A stretch of 64,000 nucleotides of DNA from Duganella zoogloeoides (GTDB lineage: Bacteria; Pseudomonadota; Gammaproteobacteria; Burkholderiales; Burkholderiaceae_D), in assembly GCF_034479515.1 (NCBI RefSeq), contig NZ_CP140152.1, forward strand, positions 5,208,001 through 5,272,000, in the 5' to 3' direction. Positions within the stretch are counted from its first letter, which is position 1. Every line of letters starts with the position of its first letter. Made by a program: the position numbers and the translations under genes. A model generated the notes under the pieces. The model was not told the DNA's origin. It saw only the letters and a list, made by a program, of their open reading frames with translations, and ran no database searches. This document shows, one piece after another, positions 20,293 to 29,204 of this stretch.

Positions 20293-22212
20293 ATGTTTAC
20301 ACTGCATAAACTTCAAACTGCCTTACGCAACAACTACGTCCGTATTGCCCTGCTGATTGTCGCGATCGGGATCGCGGTGATCGTCGGCTGGCGCAAGGAA
20401 GTGCCGCAAGACACCAGCCCGCTGATGCGCACCCAGGACATATCGGTCATCACGGCGCTGGCCGGCCAGCGCAACAAGCTCGAGTACCTGCTGATCGCCG
20501 CACCGCTGTCCGAGGCGCCGCGCTACATCATCAAGCTCAAGGACGACCCGCTGCTGCGCGTGGTGAAAGTGCCCAGCACCTCGCACCTGAGCCTGGAGCG
20601 CGAAGTTCTGCTGCGTAATAACATCCCGTACGCCATCGCGCGCGAAGACTACCTGGCGTCGCACAAGGCCGTGCTGGTGGACGAGGAAGACAGCGCCATG
20701 GCGCGCGCCGGCGGCTTCCTCAAGCGCCACGCGATCGACATCCTGCTCGTCTGCGTGGTGCTGTTCCTGCTGCGCCACGGCTTGCCCGGCACCGGCGTCA
20801 ACGCCACCGTACTCACCCCCGACCAGCTGACCGGCAGCATGGACGACCTGATCGGCATGGAAGACATCAAGCAGGAAGTGCTGCACCTGGAAGACATGAT
20901 CCGCAACCGCGCCGTCTATCGCGAGCACGACATCGACAAGCCGTTCAACGTGATGCTGACCGGCCCGGCCGGCACCGGCAAGACCAAGCTGGCCGGCTAC
21001 CTGGCCAAGCGGCTCGACATCCCGCTGATCCAGGCTTCGGGCTCGGCGCTGGAATCTGGCTATATCGGCGGCGGCTCCAAGGCGCTGCACGCGCTGCACC
21101 GCAAGGCATGCGCACGCGGCAGCTGCATCATCTTCCTCGACGAAGCACAGGGCCTGTTCATGCCACGCGGCCGCGGTGAAAAAAAATGGGAAGACGACAC
21201 CGCCAACACGCTACTCGGTCTGCTCGACGGTGTGCGCAGCGACAAGGGCGCCGGCGTGATCTGGGTAGTGGCGTCCAATTTCGACGACGCTTCGACCAAG
21301 ATGGACGAGGCGATGCTGCGCCGCTTCTCGGTCAAGATCAATTTCCGCCTGCCCAACAAGAACGAACGCAGCGAACTGCTGCGCTCGTTCCTGGCGCGCA
21401 AGGCCGACGGTTGCGTCGATTGGGACCACCTCAAGCTCGACCACGTGGCCGAGATCACTGCCAACCTCAGCCCGGCGTTGTTGCAAACGGTGGTCGAGCG
21501 CGCCAGCATGATCGCCATCCAGGAAAACAAGGTCATCGATACCGACCTGATGTTCCGCGCCTTCGAGCGCGCCACCATCGGCCTCACCGACCGCGCCACC
21601 ACGGCCGAGAAGACCCGCCAGCGCGAGCGCGTGGCGCTGCACGAGCTCGGCCACTTCTTCATGCAGATCGACCCGTGGCTGCGCGAAGGCATGACCCTGG
21701 CCGAAGTGAAGGAACGCTCGCCGTTCCTCAAGATCAGCACCGAGTCGGTCTCCAAGCTGGGCGCGCTCGGCTATGTACTGTCGGCTTCGGACGACGTGGC
21801 GCTGCGTACGCTGGAAGAACTCGAGCGCGACGTGATCCAGCTATACGGCGGCGTGGCGGCGGAAGAACTGTTCTACGGCGCGCGCGGCATCTCGGTTGGT
21901 AGCCAGAATGACATCCAGAAGGCCACGTCGATGCTCGACATGATGGTGAACCAGCTCTCGATGTATTCTCGGTCCAAGCTCGATTACACCCAGTTCAAGC
22001 ACAAGGACACCGACCTCGACCAGGTACAGGCCAAGTCGGACGAACTGTACACGTACACGCTGCAGGCAATCGCCGACTACCGCGAGCAGATCCTCGAACT
22101 GAAGGACGTGTTGATGGACCAGTACGTATTATCGAAAGACGCCATCTTCAGCCTGCTGGAAGAGCAGCAGCAGCGCCTGGCCCGCCAACCCGTCCTGGTT
22201 GCGCTAGCCTGA
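20293..22212 (+). CDS. divergent FtsH-like membrane AAA metalloprotease
   Basis: This 639-residue protein has the FtsH plan. There is a membrane helix (about 17-35), a periplasmic part and a second helix (about 147-165). The AAA module has Walker A GPAGTGKT (224-231) and Walker B IIFLDE (Asp283-Glu284). The zinc protease domain has HELGH (His450, Glu451, His454), then YGGVAAEELFYG and GSQNDIQKAT. It differs from housekeeping FtsH: HELGH replaces HEAGH, the second-region homology is short (MLRRFSVKI), and the N-terminal half is not FtsH-like in detail. It is probably a paralogue with a specialised substrate. Its start context is weak. Confidence 0.82.
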   Translation: MFTLHKLQTALRNNYVRIALLIVAIGIAVIVGWRKEVPQDTSPLMRTQDISVITALAGQRNKLEYLLIAAPLSEAPRYIIKLKDDPLLRVVKVPSTSHLSLEREVLLRNNIPYAIAREDYLASHKAVLVDEEDSAMARAGGFLKRHAIDILLVCVVLFLLRHGLPGTGVNATVLTPDQLTGSMDDLIGMEDIKQEVLHLEDMIRNRAVYREHDIDKPFNVMLTGPAGTGKTKLAGYLAKRLDIPLIQASGSALESGYIGGGSKALHALHRKACARGSCIIFLDEAQGLFMPRGRGEKKWEDDTANTLLGLLDGVRSDKGAGVIWVVASNFDDASTKMDEAMLRRFSVKINFRLPNKNERSELLRSFLARKADGCVDWDHLKLDHVAEITANLSPALLQTVVERASMIAIQENKVIDTDLMFRAFERATIGLTDRATTAEKTRQRERVALHELGHFFMQIDPWLREGMTLAEVKERSPFLKISTESVSKLGALGYVLSASDDVALRTLEELERDVIQLYGGVAAEELFYGARGISVGSQNDIQKATSMLDMMVNQLSMYSRSKLDYTQFKHKDTDLDQVQAKSDELYTYTLQAIADYREQILELKDVLMDQYVLSKDAIFSLLEEQQQRLARQPVLVALA

Positions 22213-22238
22213 TCGGTAAAATTTTCGAGCCACGAGCC

Positions 22239-22267
22239 TTGCGGCTAGGGGGGAAATGGGTGATAAT
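22239..22267 (+). promoter_or_regulatory. promoter of tRNA-Leu
   Basis: TTGCGG (22239-22244), 17-base spacer, GATAAT (22262-22267), ending 24 bases before the tRNA. Confidence 0.65.
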
Positions 22268-22291
22268 ATACATCGCATTGCATGCAGGCCT

Positions 22292-22376
22292 GCCTTGGTG
22301 GTGGAACTGGTAGACGCAGCGGACTCAAAATCCGCCGCCGAAAGGCGTGCCGGTTCGATTCCGGCCCGAGGCACCA
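22292..22376 (+). tRNA. tRNA-Leu (CAA)
   Basis: This 85-base class II tRNA has acceptor arms GCCTTGG and CCGAGGC, D-arm GTGGAACTGGTAGAC, anticodon stem-loop GCGGA-CTCAAAA-TCCGC (anticodon CAA, reading UUG) and a long variable arm CGCCGAAAGGCG. The T-arm is GCCGG-TTCGATT-CCGGC and CCA is encoded. A promoter and terminator flank it. The right side carries a transposase remnant, consistent with an integration site. Confidence 0.97.
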
Positions 22377-22410
22377 TTAGGTCGTAAGCAAGCGCAGCAG
22401 TAACAGTCAA

Positions 22411-22445
22411 AAACCCGCCCCTCTCCTCTGACGGCGGGTTTTTTT
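22411..22445 (+). terminator. terminator after tRNA-Leu
   Basis: AAACCCGCC (22411-22419), a loop, GGCGGG (22433-22438) and a run of seven T (22439-22445). Confidence 0.85.
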
Positions 22446-22522
22446 ATGGCTCTGCTCGTCTCCCACTGCATCGCAGTCCCTTTGATTTTTGACGGTATAT
22501 TTCGCGGTAGCAGGCGTTGTGC

Positions 22523-22651
22523 AAGACCAGCTTTCATTTGAAGGCGGCGTTCATGGCTAGCCATCAAAGCTACGGAAGTCGCCGACTGGTCACTGCGATG
22601 AAAAACCAAGGCTTTAAAATTGGTCGATACAAGGTGCGAACTGGACTAATG
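22523..22651 (+). pseudogene. IS3-family transposase (OrfB) fragment
   Basis: The frame starting at 22523 reads HLKAAFMASHQS, then YGSRRLVTAM, KNQGFKIGRY and KVRTGLM. This matches the HTH_21 segment typical of IS3-family OrfB (pattern YGSRRL...GxxIGRxKVxxLM). Only about 40 codons survive: the integrase catalytic domain is missing and the frame stops soon after. It lies just past the tRNA-Leu terminator and abuts the end of the next minus-strand gene. The match is from recognition of the family pattern, not from a search. Confidence 0.65.
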
Positions 22652-23689
22652 CAGGGCCTGCTTTAGTTCTTCGACGCGCTTGACAGTAGCGGCCATTTCA
22701 ACGAGTGGAATGTCGACCGGGACGTTTCCATTTTCCTTTCCCGTCGTCAAAGTCAGGACGTCGTCGCTGCCCTCGACGTAGGTCGCCAGAATGGCTTTGA
22801 GCTGATCTTCAGGCAAGTCGAGTAGCAATTTCACAGTCGTGGCATCGTCCTCTTCACGCATGGTCGTGCTCTCCCTGGAGAGCCTGCGGCCAGTCAGGGT
22901 GATGAGGTTGCCGTTGAGTTGATAGGTCGCGTCGGCCGGTCGTACTGGTGCATGCCCTCCCAGTATCTGGCCAAGCGCACTGTCGATGGTTTTCAGTCTC
23001 CCCATCCGCTCATGGATTGTCGCGGTGGCGACAATCCTGTAGCTAGTGATACCCGTCTTGATGTCGGTGGTCGTGCTCATATAAGCGCGATTGGTGGTGA
23101 CGTACTGTGGCGAGACATGCAGTAGCGGATACGCTGCATATGAGGTGAGGATCATTTTCTCGGCGGTTGATTCTTTGCTTTTGGAAAGCGCCGCAGCAAC
23201 CTCTTCCACAGTTGACATACGAACGAAGCGGCCTAAGCGAGCTTTGCCATCGCGAACAAAAATGTGCAGCCCAACTAGCCCGTCCTTGGCCTCGCTTGAA
23301 CCAATGCCCTTGCTCACTGCAAGCGGCAGGGAGCTTATATTCTCCATGCCCACCCGATCGATGCTGCCTTCTATCATTCGGAAGTGCTTGGTCTTGAAGG
23401 CAACCCCATAGGAAAGGGGGATCGTGAGAGGGCACTTACCAGCCGCATCCGTGATACAGCTGAAATTGATTTTGGTGTCTTTCTTTCCATCAAACAGGTA
23501 GAAGCCAAAAGTCGCGGCGGACCGGGTAAAGCTCGCTTCCAGTGGAATGTTCGGCACTGGTTGCATGTTTTCTCCGATCAGCACTAGCTCAATGGCTAAC
23601 TGTTCCGGCATGGAGCTGGCAAAAGCTGGCCCGCTCAAGGACAGCGGAAGGAGTAAGGCGAGCGTGGCAAGGCAGGCGGAAACGCGCAT
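22646..23689 (-). CDS. exported protein of unknown function in the tRNA-Leu scar
   Basis: This 347-residue protein has a signal peptide (MRVSACLATLALLLPLSLSGPAFA-S). The mature part has beta-rich segments such as FGFYLFDGKKD and ITSYRIVATATIHERMGRL, two cysteines (FSCITDAAGKCPL) and a C-terminal helix. I do not recognise a family. Its base composition is less GC-rich than its neighbours, suggesting transfer. The ATG at 23689 is chosen because TATAAT lies at 23720-23715 on its strand and overlaps an alternative ATG at 23716. Its 3' end abuts the transposase fragment. Confidence 0.65.
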   Translation of the reverse strand: MRVSACLATLALLLPLSLSGPAFASSMPEQLAIELVLIGENMQPVPNIPLEASFTRSAATFGFYLFDGKKDTKINFSCITDAAGKCPLTIPLSYGVAFKTKHFRMIEGSIDRVGMENISSLPLAVSKGIGSSEAKDGLVGLHIFVRDGKARLGRFVRMSTVEEVAAALSKSKESTAEKMILTSYAAYPLLHVSPQYVTTNRAYMSTTTDIKTGITSYRIVATATIHERMGRLKTIDSALGQILGGHAPVRPADATYQLNGNLITLTGRRLSRESTTMREEDDATTVKLLLDLPEDQLKAILATYVEGSDDVLTLTTGKENGNVPVDIPLVEMAATVKRVEELKQALH

Positions 23690-23715
23690 GGGGTATTCCA
23701 AGAAAGAAACTCGCA

Positions 23716-23901
23716 TTATATCAATGCAAGAAAATTAACTTCATTTTTTGCCCTGCCGAAGTGACTTATTTGGCATCGCCGATTTTCTGTTCCCTGGCCA
23801 GCATGCCTGTTGCCGCCGCCTTCCACAAGGCCAAACTCACGCAGCAAATCGGCCTCGGGGGCATTGCGTTTGGCGCGCAAAAATACGTGGTCTATCTTCA
23901 T
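23716..23901 (-). pseudogene. truncated VOC/glyoxalase-family gene
   Basis: The first 41 codons (23901 to about 23779) read MKIDHVFLRAKR, then REFGLVEGGGNRHAGQGTEN-RR, the usual N-terminus of a VOC-superfamily protein (pattern IDHVF...AGQGTANRRF). After that the similarity ends and the frame runs into the promoter of the unknown exported gene. A strong GGAGG precedes the ATG, so it was once expressed. The missing remainder, about 70% of a normal VOC protein, fits disruption by the inserted segment to its left. Confidence 0.7.
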
Positions 23902-23918
23902 GAAACCTCCGTCCCTTT

Positions 23919-24839
23919 CTAGGAGGTGAGCGTCTGCCGCGCCGCCTGGCTGATCGCCTGCGTGGCCGGGTGGCTCAGTCGGCGCTCGGTCGTGATCGCA
24001 TACACCTGCTCGCGCAGCGCCGGGATGGTGCCCACCAGCACCATGCCGGACTGGCCGTTGAACGCATCGGTCAAGGTCTCGGCAATGGCGACCGGGGCGA
24101 AGAACAGCCCCGCGCCCGACTCGCCGAAGGCCTTGATCATGGCGCTGTCGTCAAACTCGCCCACCACGTGCAGGCGCGGCACGTGGGTGTGCAGCCACTG
24201 CATCAGCTTGGCGCGTACGGCGAAGTCCTCGCCCGGCAGCAGCAGCGGCATATGGTTCAGGCAGGCGGGAAACTCGCCCGTCAGCGTGGCCGCCAGCGAC
24301 GGCGCCGCGAACACCCCCAGTTCGCTCTCGCCCAGCAAGTGGTTGTAGCCGCGCACGCTCAGGTGGCTGGGCATGGGACGGTCGGCAATGATCATGTCGA
24401 GCCGGTGGATGGCCATGTCGGCCAGCAGCGCCGCCAGTCGCCCCTCGCGGCAAATCAGCCGGGTGGGTTCGGCCAGCGACAGCGCCGGCGCCACCAGCCG
24501 GCACGCCACGGCTTTCGAGACCGAATCGGACACCCCCACTCGGAAGCTGCCCACCTTGGTGGCGGACTGGTCGCGCACCACGTCGAGCAAGGCGTCGCCA
24601 GCGCTGAAGATGTCTTCGGCATGGCGCAGCACGCGGTTGCCGGTCTCGGTCAGTTCCAGCCGCCGGCCCACGCGGCGAAACAATTCCACCCCCAAGGTAT
24701 CGGCAAATTCCGTCAACTGGCCCGAGATCGACTGCGGCGTCAGGTGCAGTTGTTCGGCCGCCTTGGCGATGCTGCCGCTGCGCGCCACCATCCAGAAATA
24801 GCGTAAATGCTTGTAGTTGAGTGCCGATACCGTCGCCAT
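23919..24839 (-). CDS. nhaR: NhaR-like LysR-family regulator
   Basis: This 306-residue protein starts LNYKHLRYFWMVARSGSIAKAAEQLHLTPQSIS, almost a signature for NhaR, the LysR-type activator of Na+/H+ antiporter genes. The winged helix is followed by a substrate-binding domain with DMIIADRPMPSHL and LPGEDFAVR. No nhaA is in the window. It is divergent from terC with 142 bases between, so terC is a possible target. NhaR is the closest named relative; the target is inferred. Confidence 0.82.
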   Translation of the reverse strand: MATVSALNYKHLRYFWMVARSGSIAKAAEQLHLTPQSISGQLTEFADTLGVELFRRVGRRLELTETGNRVLRHAEDIFSAGDALLDVVRDQSATKVGSFRVGVSDSVSKAVACRLVAPALSLAEPTRLICREGRLAALLADMAIHRLDMIIADRPMPSHLSVRGYNHLLGESELGVFAAPSLAATLTGEFPACLNHMPLLLPGEDFAVRAKLMQWLHTHVPRLHVVGEFDDSAMIKAFGESGAGLFFAPVAIAETLTDAFNGQSGMVLVGTIPALREQVYAITTERRLSHPATQAISQAARQTLTS

Positions 24840-24901
24840 AGATTCCTCCGATTTTTCGATACATCGATATTTTCGATCAATTCATAAAGTATATTCGAAT
24901 T

Positions 24902-24917
24902 GCACGAACAATCGTGC
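24902..24917. promoter_or_regulatory. perfect palindrome between nhaR-like gene and terC
   Basis: GCACGA-ACAA-TCGTGC lies midway in the divergent intergenic region and could be a regulator site or an RNA hairpin. The flanks are AT-rich with several TCGAT/ATCGA motifs. Confidence 0.45.
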
Positions 24918-24981
24918 GCTCTTATGATGACTTCGGGTTAATCGAAAACATTCATCTATTTTCATGCAAGGAGGACCGTCA

Positions 24982-25938
24982 ATGACAGGATTAGAAAATA
25001 TTGCCACGGCGCCCATGTGGGCCGGGTTCGTGGCGTTCGTGCTGGTGATGCTGGCGCTGGACCTGTGGGTCTTCGGCGGCAACAAGGCGCACAAGGTGTC
25101 GATCAAGGAAGCGGGCGCGTGGTCGCTGGGCTGGTTCAGCCTGGCGCTGCTGTTCAATGCGGGCCTGTGGTACTACCTGAAAGGCACGGTCGGCCCGGAG
25201 ATCGCCGAGCAAAAGTCGCTCGAGTTCCTGTCCGGCTACCTGATCGAGAAAGCGCTGTCGGTCGATAACGTGTTTATCTTCCTGCTGATCTTTACCGCGT
25301 TCGGCGTCAAGCCCGAATACCAGCGCCGCGTGCTGATCTACGGCGTGCTCGGTGCGATCGTGATGCGGGCCGTGATGATCCTGGCAGGCGCCTGGGTGGT
25401 CAACGAGTTCAAGTGGATACTGTACCTGTTCGGCGCGTTCCTGCTGTTCACCGGCCTGAAAATGCTCAAGGCGGTCGATGAAGAACCGGACGTCAAAAAC
25501 AACCCGGTGCTCAAGTGGGCGCGCAAGCTGTTGCCGGTGTCGGAAGGCGACCACGGCGAGAAGTTCATCGTCAGCAAGGATGGCAAGCGCTACGTGACCA
25601 CGCTGTTCCTGGTGCTGATCCTGATCGAAGTGACCGACCTGATCTTCGCAGTGGATTCGATCCCGGCGATCTTCGCGATCACCTCCGATCCGTTCATCGT
25701 GTTCACGTCGAACATGTTTGCGATCCTGGGCTTGCGGGCGCTGTACTTCCTGCTGGCAGACGTGGCTGACCGTTTCCACCTGCTCAAATATGGCCTCGCC
25801 CTGGTGCTCTGCTTCATCGGTCTGAAAATGCTGCTGCTGCCGTGGATCCACATTCCGGTGCACATTTCGCTGACCGTGGTGGCATCGCTGATCGCTGGTA
25901 GCGTCATCGCCAGCCTGTACGCCACTCGTAAGAAGTAA
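24982..25938 (+). CDS. TerC-family membrane protein
   Basis: This 318-residue protein has about nine membrane helices. It carries the TerC hallmarks IEKALSVDNVFIFLLIF and ILIEVTDLIFAVDSIPAIFAIT, whose acidic residues in the membrane are conserved. TerC/Alx relatives are linked to Mn2+ export and to tellurite or alkaline response. The ATG at 24982 has AAGGAGG 8 bases upstream, better than the ATG at 24964. I looked for a yybP-ykoY manganese riboswitch in the 142-base leader and did not see one. A TerB-like gene follows. Confidence 0.9.
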   Translation: MTGLENIATAPMWAGFVAFVLVMLALDLWVFGGNKAHKVSIKEAGAWSLGWFSLALLFNAGLWYYLKGTVGPEIAEQKSLEFLSGYLIEKALSVDNVFIFLLIFTAFGVKPEYQRRVLIYGVLGAIVMRAVMILAGAWVVNEFKWILYLFGAFLLFTGLKMLKAVDEEPDVKNNPVLKWARKLLPVSEGDHGEKFIVSKDGKRYVTTLFLVLILIEVTDLIFAVDSIPAIFAITSDPFIVFTSNMFAILGLRALYFLLADVADRFHLLKYGLALVLCFIGLKMLLLPWIHIPVHISLTVVASLIAGSVIASLYATRKK

Positions 25939-25950
25939 CCATTGAAACAT

Positions 25951-25974
25951 GCCGGGCAAGCCCGCTTGCCCGGC
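25951..25974 (+). terminator. strong hairpin between terC and the TerB-like gene
   Basis: GCCGGGCAAG, loop CCCG, CTTGCCCGGC: a perfect 10-bp stem with no T-run. It sits 12 bases after the terC stop and could attenuate or process the shared transcript. Confidence 0.5.
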
Positions 25975-25993
25975 AAACCAAAAGGAAAAGACT

Positions 25994-26404
25994 ATGCGAC
26001 ATTATGAAGAAAACACTGCCAGCGCCGCTGGCCGTATCGTGGCCCTGGCCATGGTGGTCGATGGCGCACTGGCGCCGTCCGAGCTGCGCGCCCTCACCCG
26101 CACCCGCCTGCTCGAGCACATCGACATCGATATCGACACCTTCCACGGCCTGCTGGAAGACCTGTGCAACGATTTGCTCACCAGCTCGGTCAAGCAGGGC
26201 CACGTGGAACTGGCACCGGCCACCATCGACAGCCTGCTCGGCGAAGTCACCGACCCGGACCTGCGCCGCCGCCTGTTGCGGGCCATGTGGGCGATCGCCG
26301 ACGCCGACGGCGTGCTGGCCGACGCCGAAGCGACCCTGCTGGCCCGCGCCTGCGCCATGTGGTCGGCGGAGTCGCGGTTCATCAAGGAAAGCGTCGACGC
26401 CTGA
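25994..26404 (+). CDS. TerB-like helical protein
   Basis: This 136-residue soluble protein is almost all helix and has no signal peptide. Two acidic segments, MVVDGALAPSELRAL and IADADGVLADAEATLL, have the Asp-x-Asp-Gly pattern typical of TerB-like domains, which are thought to bind metal. The ATG at 25994 follows AAAGGAAAAG. It sits 55 bases after terC, and the pairing with TerC supports the call. Its function beyond association with TerC is unknown. Confidence 0.68.
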   Translation: MRHYEENTASAAGRIVALAMVVDGALAPSELRALTRTRLLEHIDIDIDTFHGLLEDLCNDLLTSSVKQGHVELAPATIDSLLGEVTDPDLRRRLLRAMWAIADADGVLADAEATLLARACAMWSAESRFIKESVDA

Positions 26405-26420
26405 CGCTTACAGCTGGTCG

Positions 26421-29186
26421 TTACTGGACGTTGCCATCCGCATCGACTTTGCGCACTTCGCCCAGGTTGAGCTCGCGCACGCCGGCTTCGATCTTCTTCA
26501 CATCGCCCACCACTACCCACACCAGCTTGCCCGGCTCGATCACGCGCTTGGCCAGTGCGTTGGCATCGGCTGGCGTCATGGCCGTGATCTTGTTGGTGAA
26601 AGTGTTGTAGTAGTCTTCCGGCAGCTGGTATTGCAGGATGGTGCTGTACGCGCCGCCCAGCTGGCCGGCGGTCTCGAACGAACCCGGCAGCGACAAGGTC
26701 GAGTTGTCCTGCGCTTCCTTCAATTCGGCTTCGGTGATCGGCTTGGCGCCGGCGATGTCGCCATACTCGCGCACCAGCTCCTGCAACGCTTCCTTGGTCT
26801 TGTCGGCTTGCACCGGCGACGTGCTCAGGTACAGGCCCTGGCTGCGCGCCGGCAGCACGCTCGAACGCACGCCGTATGACCAGTGCTTGTCCTCGCGCAG
26901 GTTCATATTGATGCGCGAACCGAAATTGCCGCCAAAGATGTTGTTGACCACGCCCAGCTGCACCGCTTCCGGCGCGTTGCGCGGCGGCGCCAGTTGTACC
27001 GCGTAAATCGTGCTTTGCTGCGCGCCCGGCTTGTCCATCAGGTACACGCTGGTTTTCTCCGGTTGCGCCACTTGCGCGATGTTTTTCTTCGGCACGTCGC
27101 CGGCCTTCCAGCCGCCGAACGCTTTTTCCAGCTGCGGCACCACCTCGGCCAGGGTGGTGTCGCCCACCACCAGCAAGGTCGCGTTATTCGGTTTGAACCA
27201 GCTCTGGTGATACTTGACCAGGTCGTCGCGGGTGATACGCAGCACCGATTGTTCGTTGCCGCTGCCCGACAGCGGCAAGCCGTAGGCGTGCTGCTTGCCA
27301 TAGATCAGGCCCGGAATCACGCGCAGCGCCATGGCCGACGGATTGGTCTTTTCACGCGCGATGGCGGCGAGCTGGTCCTTGCGCAGGCGGTCCAGTTCCT
27401 TCTGCTCGAAGGCCGGATGCAGCACCACGTCGGCGTACACGTTCAGCGCTTGCGGCAAGGTGGCCTTGAGCGCGTTGAGCTGCACGAACGAACCGTCAAG
27501 GTTGTTGTAGCTGGAAATCTGCGCGCCCAGCGATTCGACTTCCTCGCTGATTTTCGCGGCGTTGCGCTTTTGCGTGCCTTCGTCCAGCATCGCCAGGGTC
27601 AGGCTGGCCACGCCGGGCAGCTCGTGCGAGTCGGACGAATAGCCGGCATCGACGATCAGCGACAGGTTCACCACCGGCGCCGCATGGCGCTCGGCCAGCA
27701 CCACTTTCAGGCCGTTCGACAAGGTCGCCTTTTGCATCGCCGGCAGGTTCAGGGACTCGGCCTTGCCCAGCGCTGGCGGCTTGCTGCGGTCAAACTTGGC
27801 GGTGGTGGCGTAGTTGGTCGGGAACGGCTGCACGTCGAGCACGAAGTCGCCGTCGGCCAGCCAGGCGTTCATGGCCTGCTTGACCGATGCCGGCGTGGCC
27901 GCCTTGACCGCCTTCAGGTAGTCCTTGTAGCAGTCGGGATTGCCGGTGAAGGTCTGGCAGCTGGCCAGCAGATCGCTCTTGCCGCCAAAGCCGCCCACGC
28001 GTTCGACGATGCGCGTGTATTGCGCCAGGATCTTGGTCTTGGCAATCTCCAGTTCGGCAGCGGTGGGGCCGTTTTTGAGCAGCCCCTGCAGTTCCTCGTC
28101 GGCCTGGCGTTCCATTTTTCCGGAGTCGGCGCCAGGACGGGCCGTGAGCACCATGTAGAACTGGCCGGCGATCTCGGAAGTCGAATTGCTGGTGGCCACG
28201 CTGGTGGCCAGTTGTTCCTTGTACACCAGGCGCTTGTACAGGCGCGAGGTCTTGCCTTCGCCCAGCACGTAGGCGCCCAGGTCCAGCAGCGGTTCCGTGG
28301 CGCTCTTGGCGCCGGGCACGTTCCACACGCGGTAAATGCGCGCCTGCGGCACGCGGTCCTGCACCGTGCTGCGGTGGGTGCCGGTGCGCTTGGCGATCCA
28401 CTCGCTGTGCTTGGCCAGCGGCGGCCCGGCCGGGATATCGCCGTAGTACTGCTCGACTTTTTTCAGTGCCTCTTCCGGCGTGATGTCGCCCGACAGCACC
28501 AGCGTGGTGTTATTCGGACCGTAGTTGGTCTTGAACCAGTCGGTGACGTCGGCCATGGACGCCGCGTCGAGGTCGGCCATCGAGCCGATCGTGGTCCACG
28601 AGTACGGGTGGCCGACCGGCCAGGTATTCTCGGTGAGCAGCTGGCGCGTCACGCCGTACGGCTGGTTCTCGCCCTGGCGTTTTTCGTTTTGCACCACGCC
28701 GCGTTGCAGGTCGAGCTTCTTCTGGTCGAGCACGCCGAGCAGGTGGCCCATGCGGTCGCTCTCGGCAAACAGCGCGTAGTCGAGCATCGAAGTCGGCACG
28801 TTCTGGAAGTAATTGGTGCGGTCGGGATTGGTGGTGCCGTTGAGGTCGGTCGCGCCGATGCGCTGCAAGGCGTTCAGGTACGTCTGGTTAAAATTGTCGC
28901 TGCCGCTGAACATCAGGTGTTCGAACAGGTGGGCGAAGCCGGTCTTGCCCGGTTTTTCATTCTTGGAGCCGACGTGGTACCAGGTGTTGATCGCCACCAC
29001 CGGCGTCTTGTGGTCTTCATGCACCAGCAAGGTCAGCCCGTTCTTGAGCACGAATTTTTTGTACGCGATATCGGGGATGGCGATATCGGCCTTGGCCACC
29101 GGCTTGACGTCGGCCGCATAGGCCGAGGCAGCGGAGAAAACGGCGATGGACGCCGCAAGGATGGTGCGGCGAAGCGAAATGGTCAT
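26421..29186 (-). CDS. M16-family zinc metallopeptidase (two-domain pitrilysin)
   Basis: This 921-residue exported peptidase has a signal peptide and the inverted zinc motif HLFEH (His86, Glu89, His90). The downstream Glu lies in the stretch RGVVQNEKRQ. The second M16 half (from about residue 490) lacks the motif, as expected for a clam-shell enzyme that degrades peptides. The ATG at 29186 is chosen because AGGAG lies 8 bases upstream; in-frame TTG at 29192 is the only other option. It is likely periplasmic. An M28 peptidase lies directly upstream on the same strand, with a hairpin between them. Confidence 0.92.
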   Translation of the reverse strand: MTISLRRTILAASIAVFSAASAYAADVKPVAKADIAIPDIAYKKFVLKNGLTLLVHEDHKTPVVAINTWYHVGSKNEKPGKTGFAHLFEHLMFSGSDNFNQTYLNALQRIGATDLNGTTNPDRTNYFQNVPTSMLDYALFAESDRMGHLLGVLDQKKLDLQRGVVQNEKRQGENQPYGVTRQLLTENTWPVGHPYSWTTIGSMADLDAASMADVTDWFKTNYGPNNTTLVLSGDITPEEALKKVEQYYGDIPAGPPLAKHSEWIAKRTGTHRSTVQDRVPQARIYRVWNVPGAKSATEPLLDLGAYVLGEGKTSRLYKRLVYKEQLATSVATSNSTSEIAGQFYMVLTARPGADSGKMERQADEELQGLLKNGPTAAELEIAKTKILAQYTRIVERVGGFGGKSDLLASCQTFTGNPDCYKDYLKAVKAATPASVKQAMNAWLADGDFVLDVQPFPTNYATTAKFDRSKPPALGKAESLNLPAMQKATLSNGLKVVLAERHAAPVVNLSLIVDAGYSSDSHELPGVASLTLAMLDEGTQKRNAAKISEEVESLGAQISSYNNLDGSFVQLNALKATLPQALNVYADVVLHPAFEQKELDRLRKDQLAAIAREKTNPSAMALRVIPGLIYGKQHAYGLPLSGSGNEQSVLRITRDDLVKYHQSWFKPNNATLLVVGDTTLAEVVPQLEKAFGGWKAGDVPKKNIAQVAQPEKTSVYLMDKPGAQQSTIYAVQLAPPRNAPEAVQLGVVNNIFGGNFGSRINMNLREDKHWSYGVRSSVLPARSQGLYLSTSPVQADKTKEALQELVREYGDIAGAKPITEAELKEAQDNSTLSLPGSFETAGQLGGAYSTILQYQLPEDYYNTFTNKITAMTPADANALAKRVIEPGKLVWVVVGDVKKIEAGVRELNLGEVRKVDADGNVQ

Positions 29187-29204
29187 GCACAAGCTCCTGA
29201 AAGA

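Noticed and set aside
22646..23716. Start at ATG 23716 for the unknown exported protein
   Set aside because: It overlaps the TATAAT -10 element on that strand, and the ATG at 23689 begins a clean signal peptide.
24840..24981. Manganese (yybP-ykoY) riboswitch before terC
   Set aside because: The leader is short and shows none of the conserved helices; only a small palindrome is seen.
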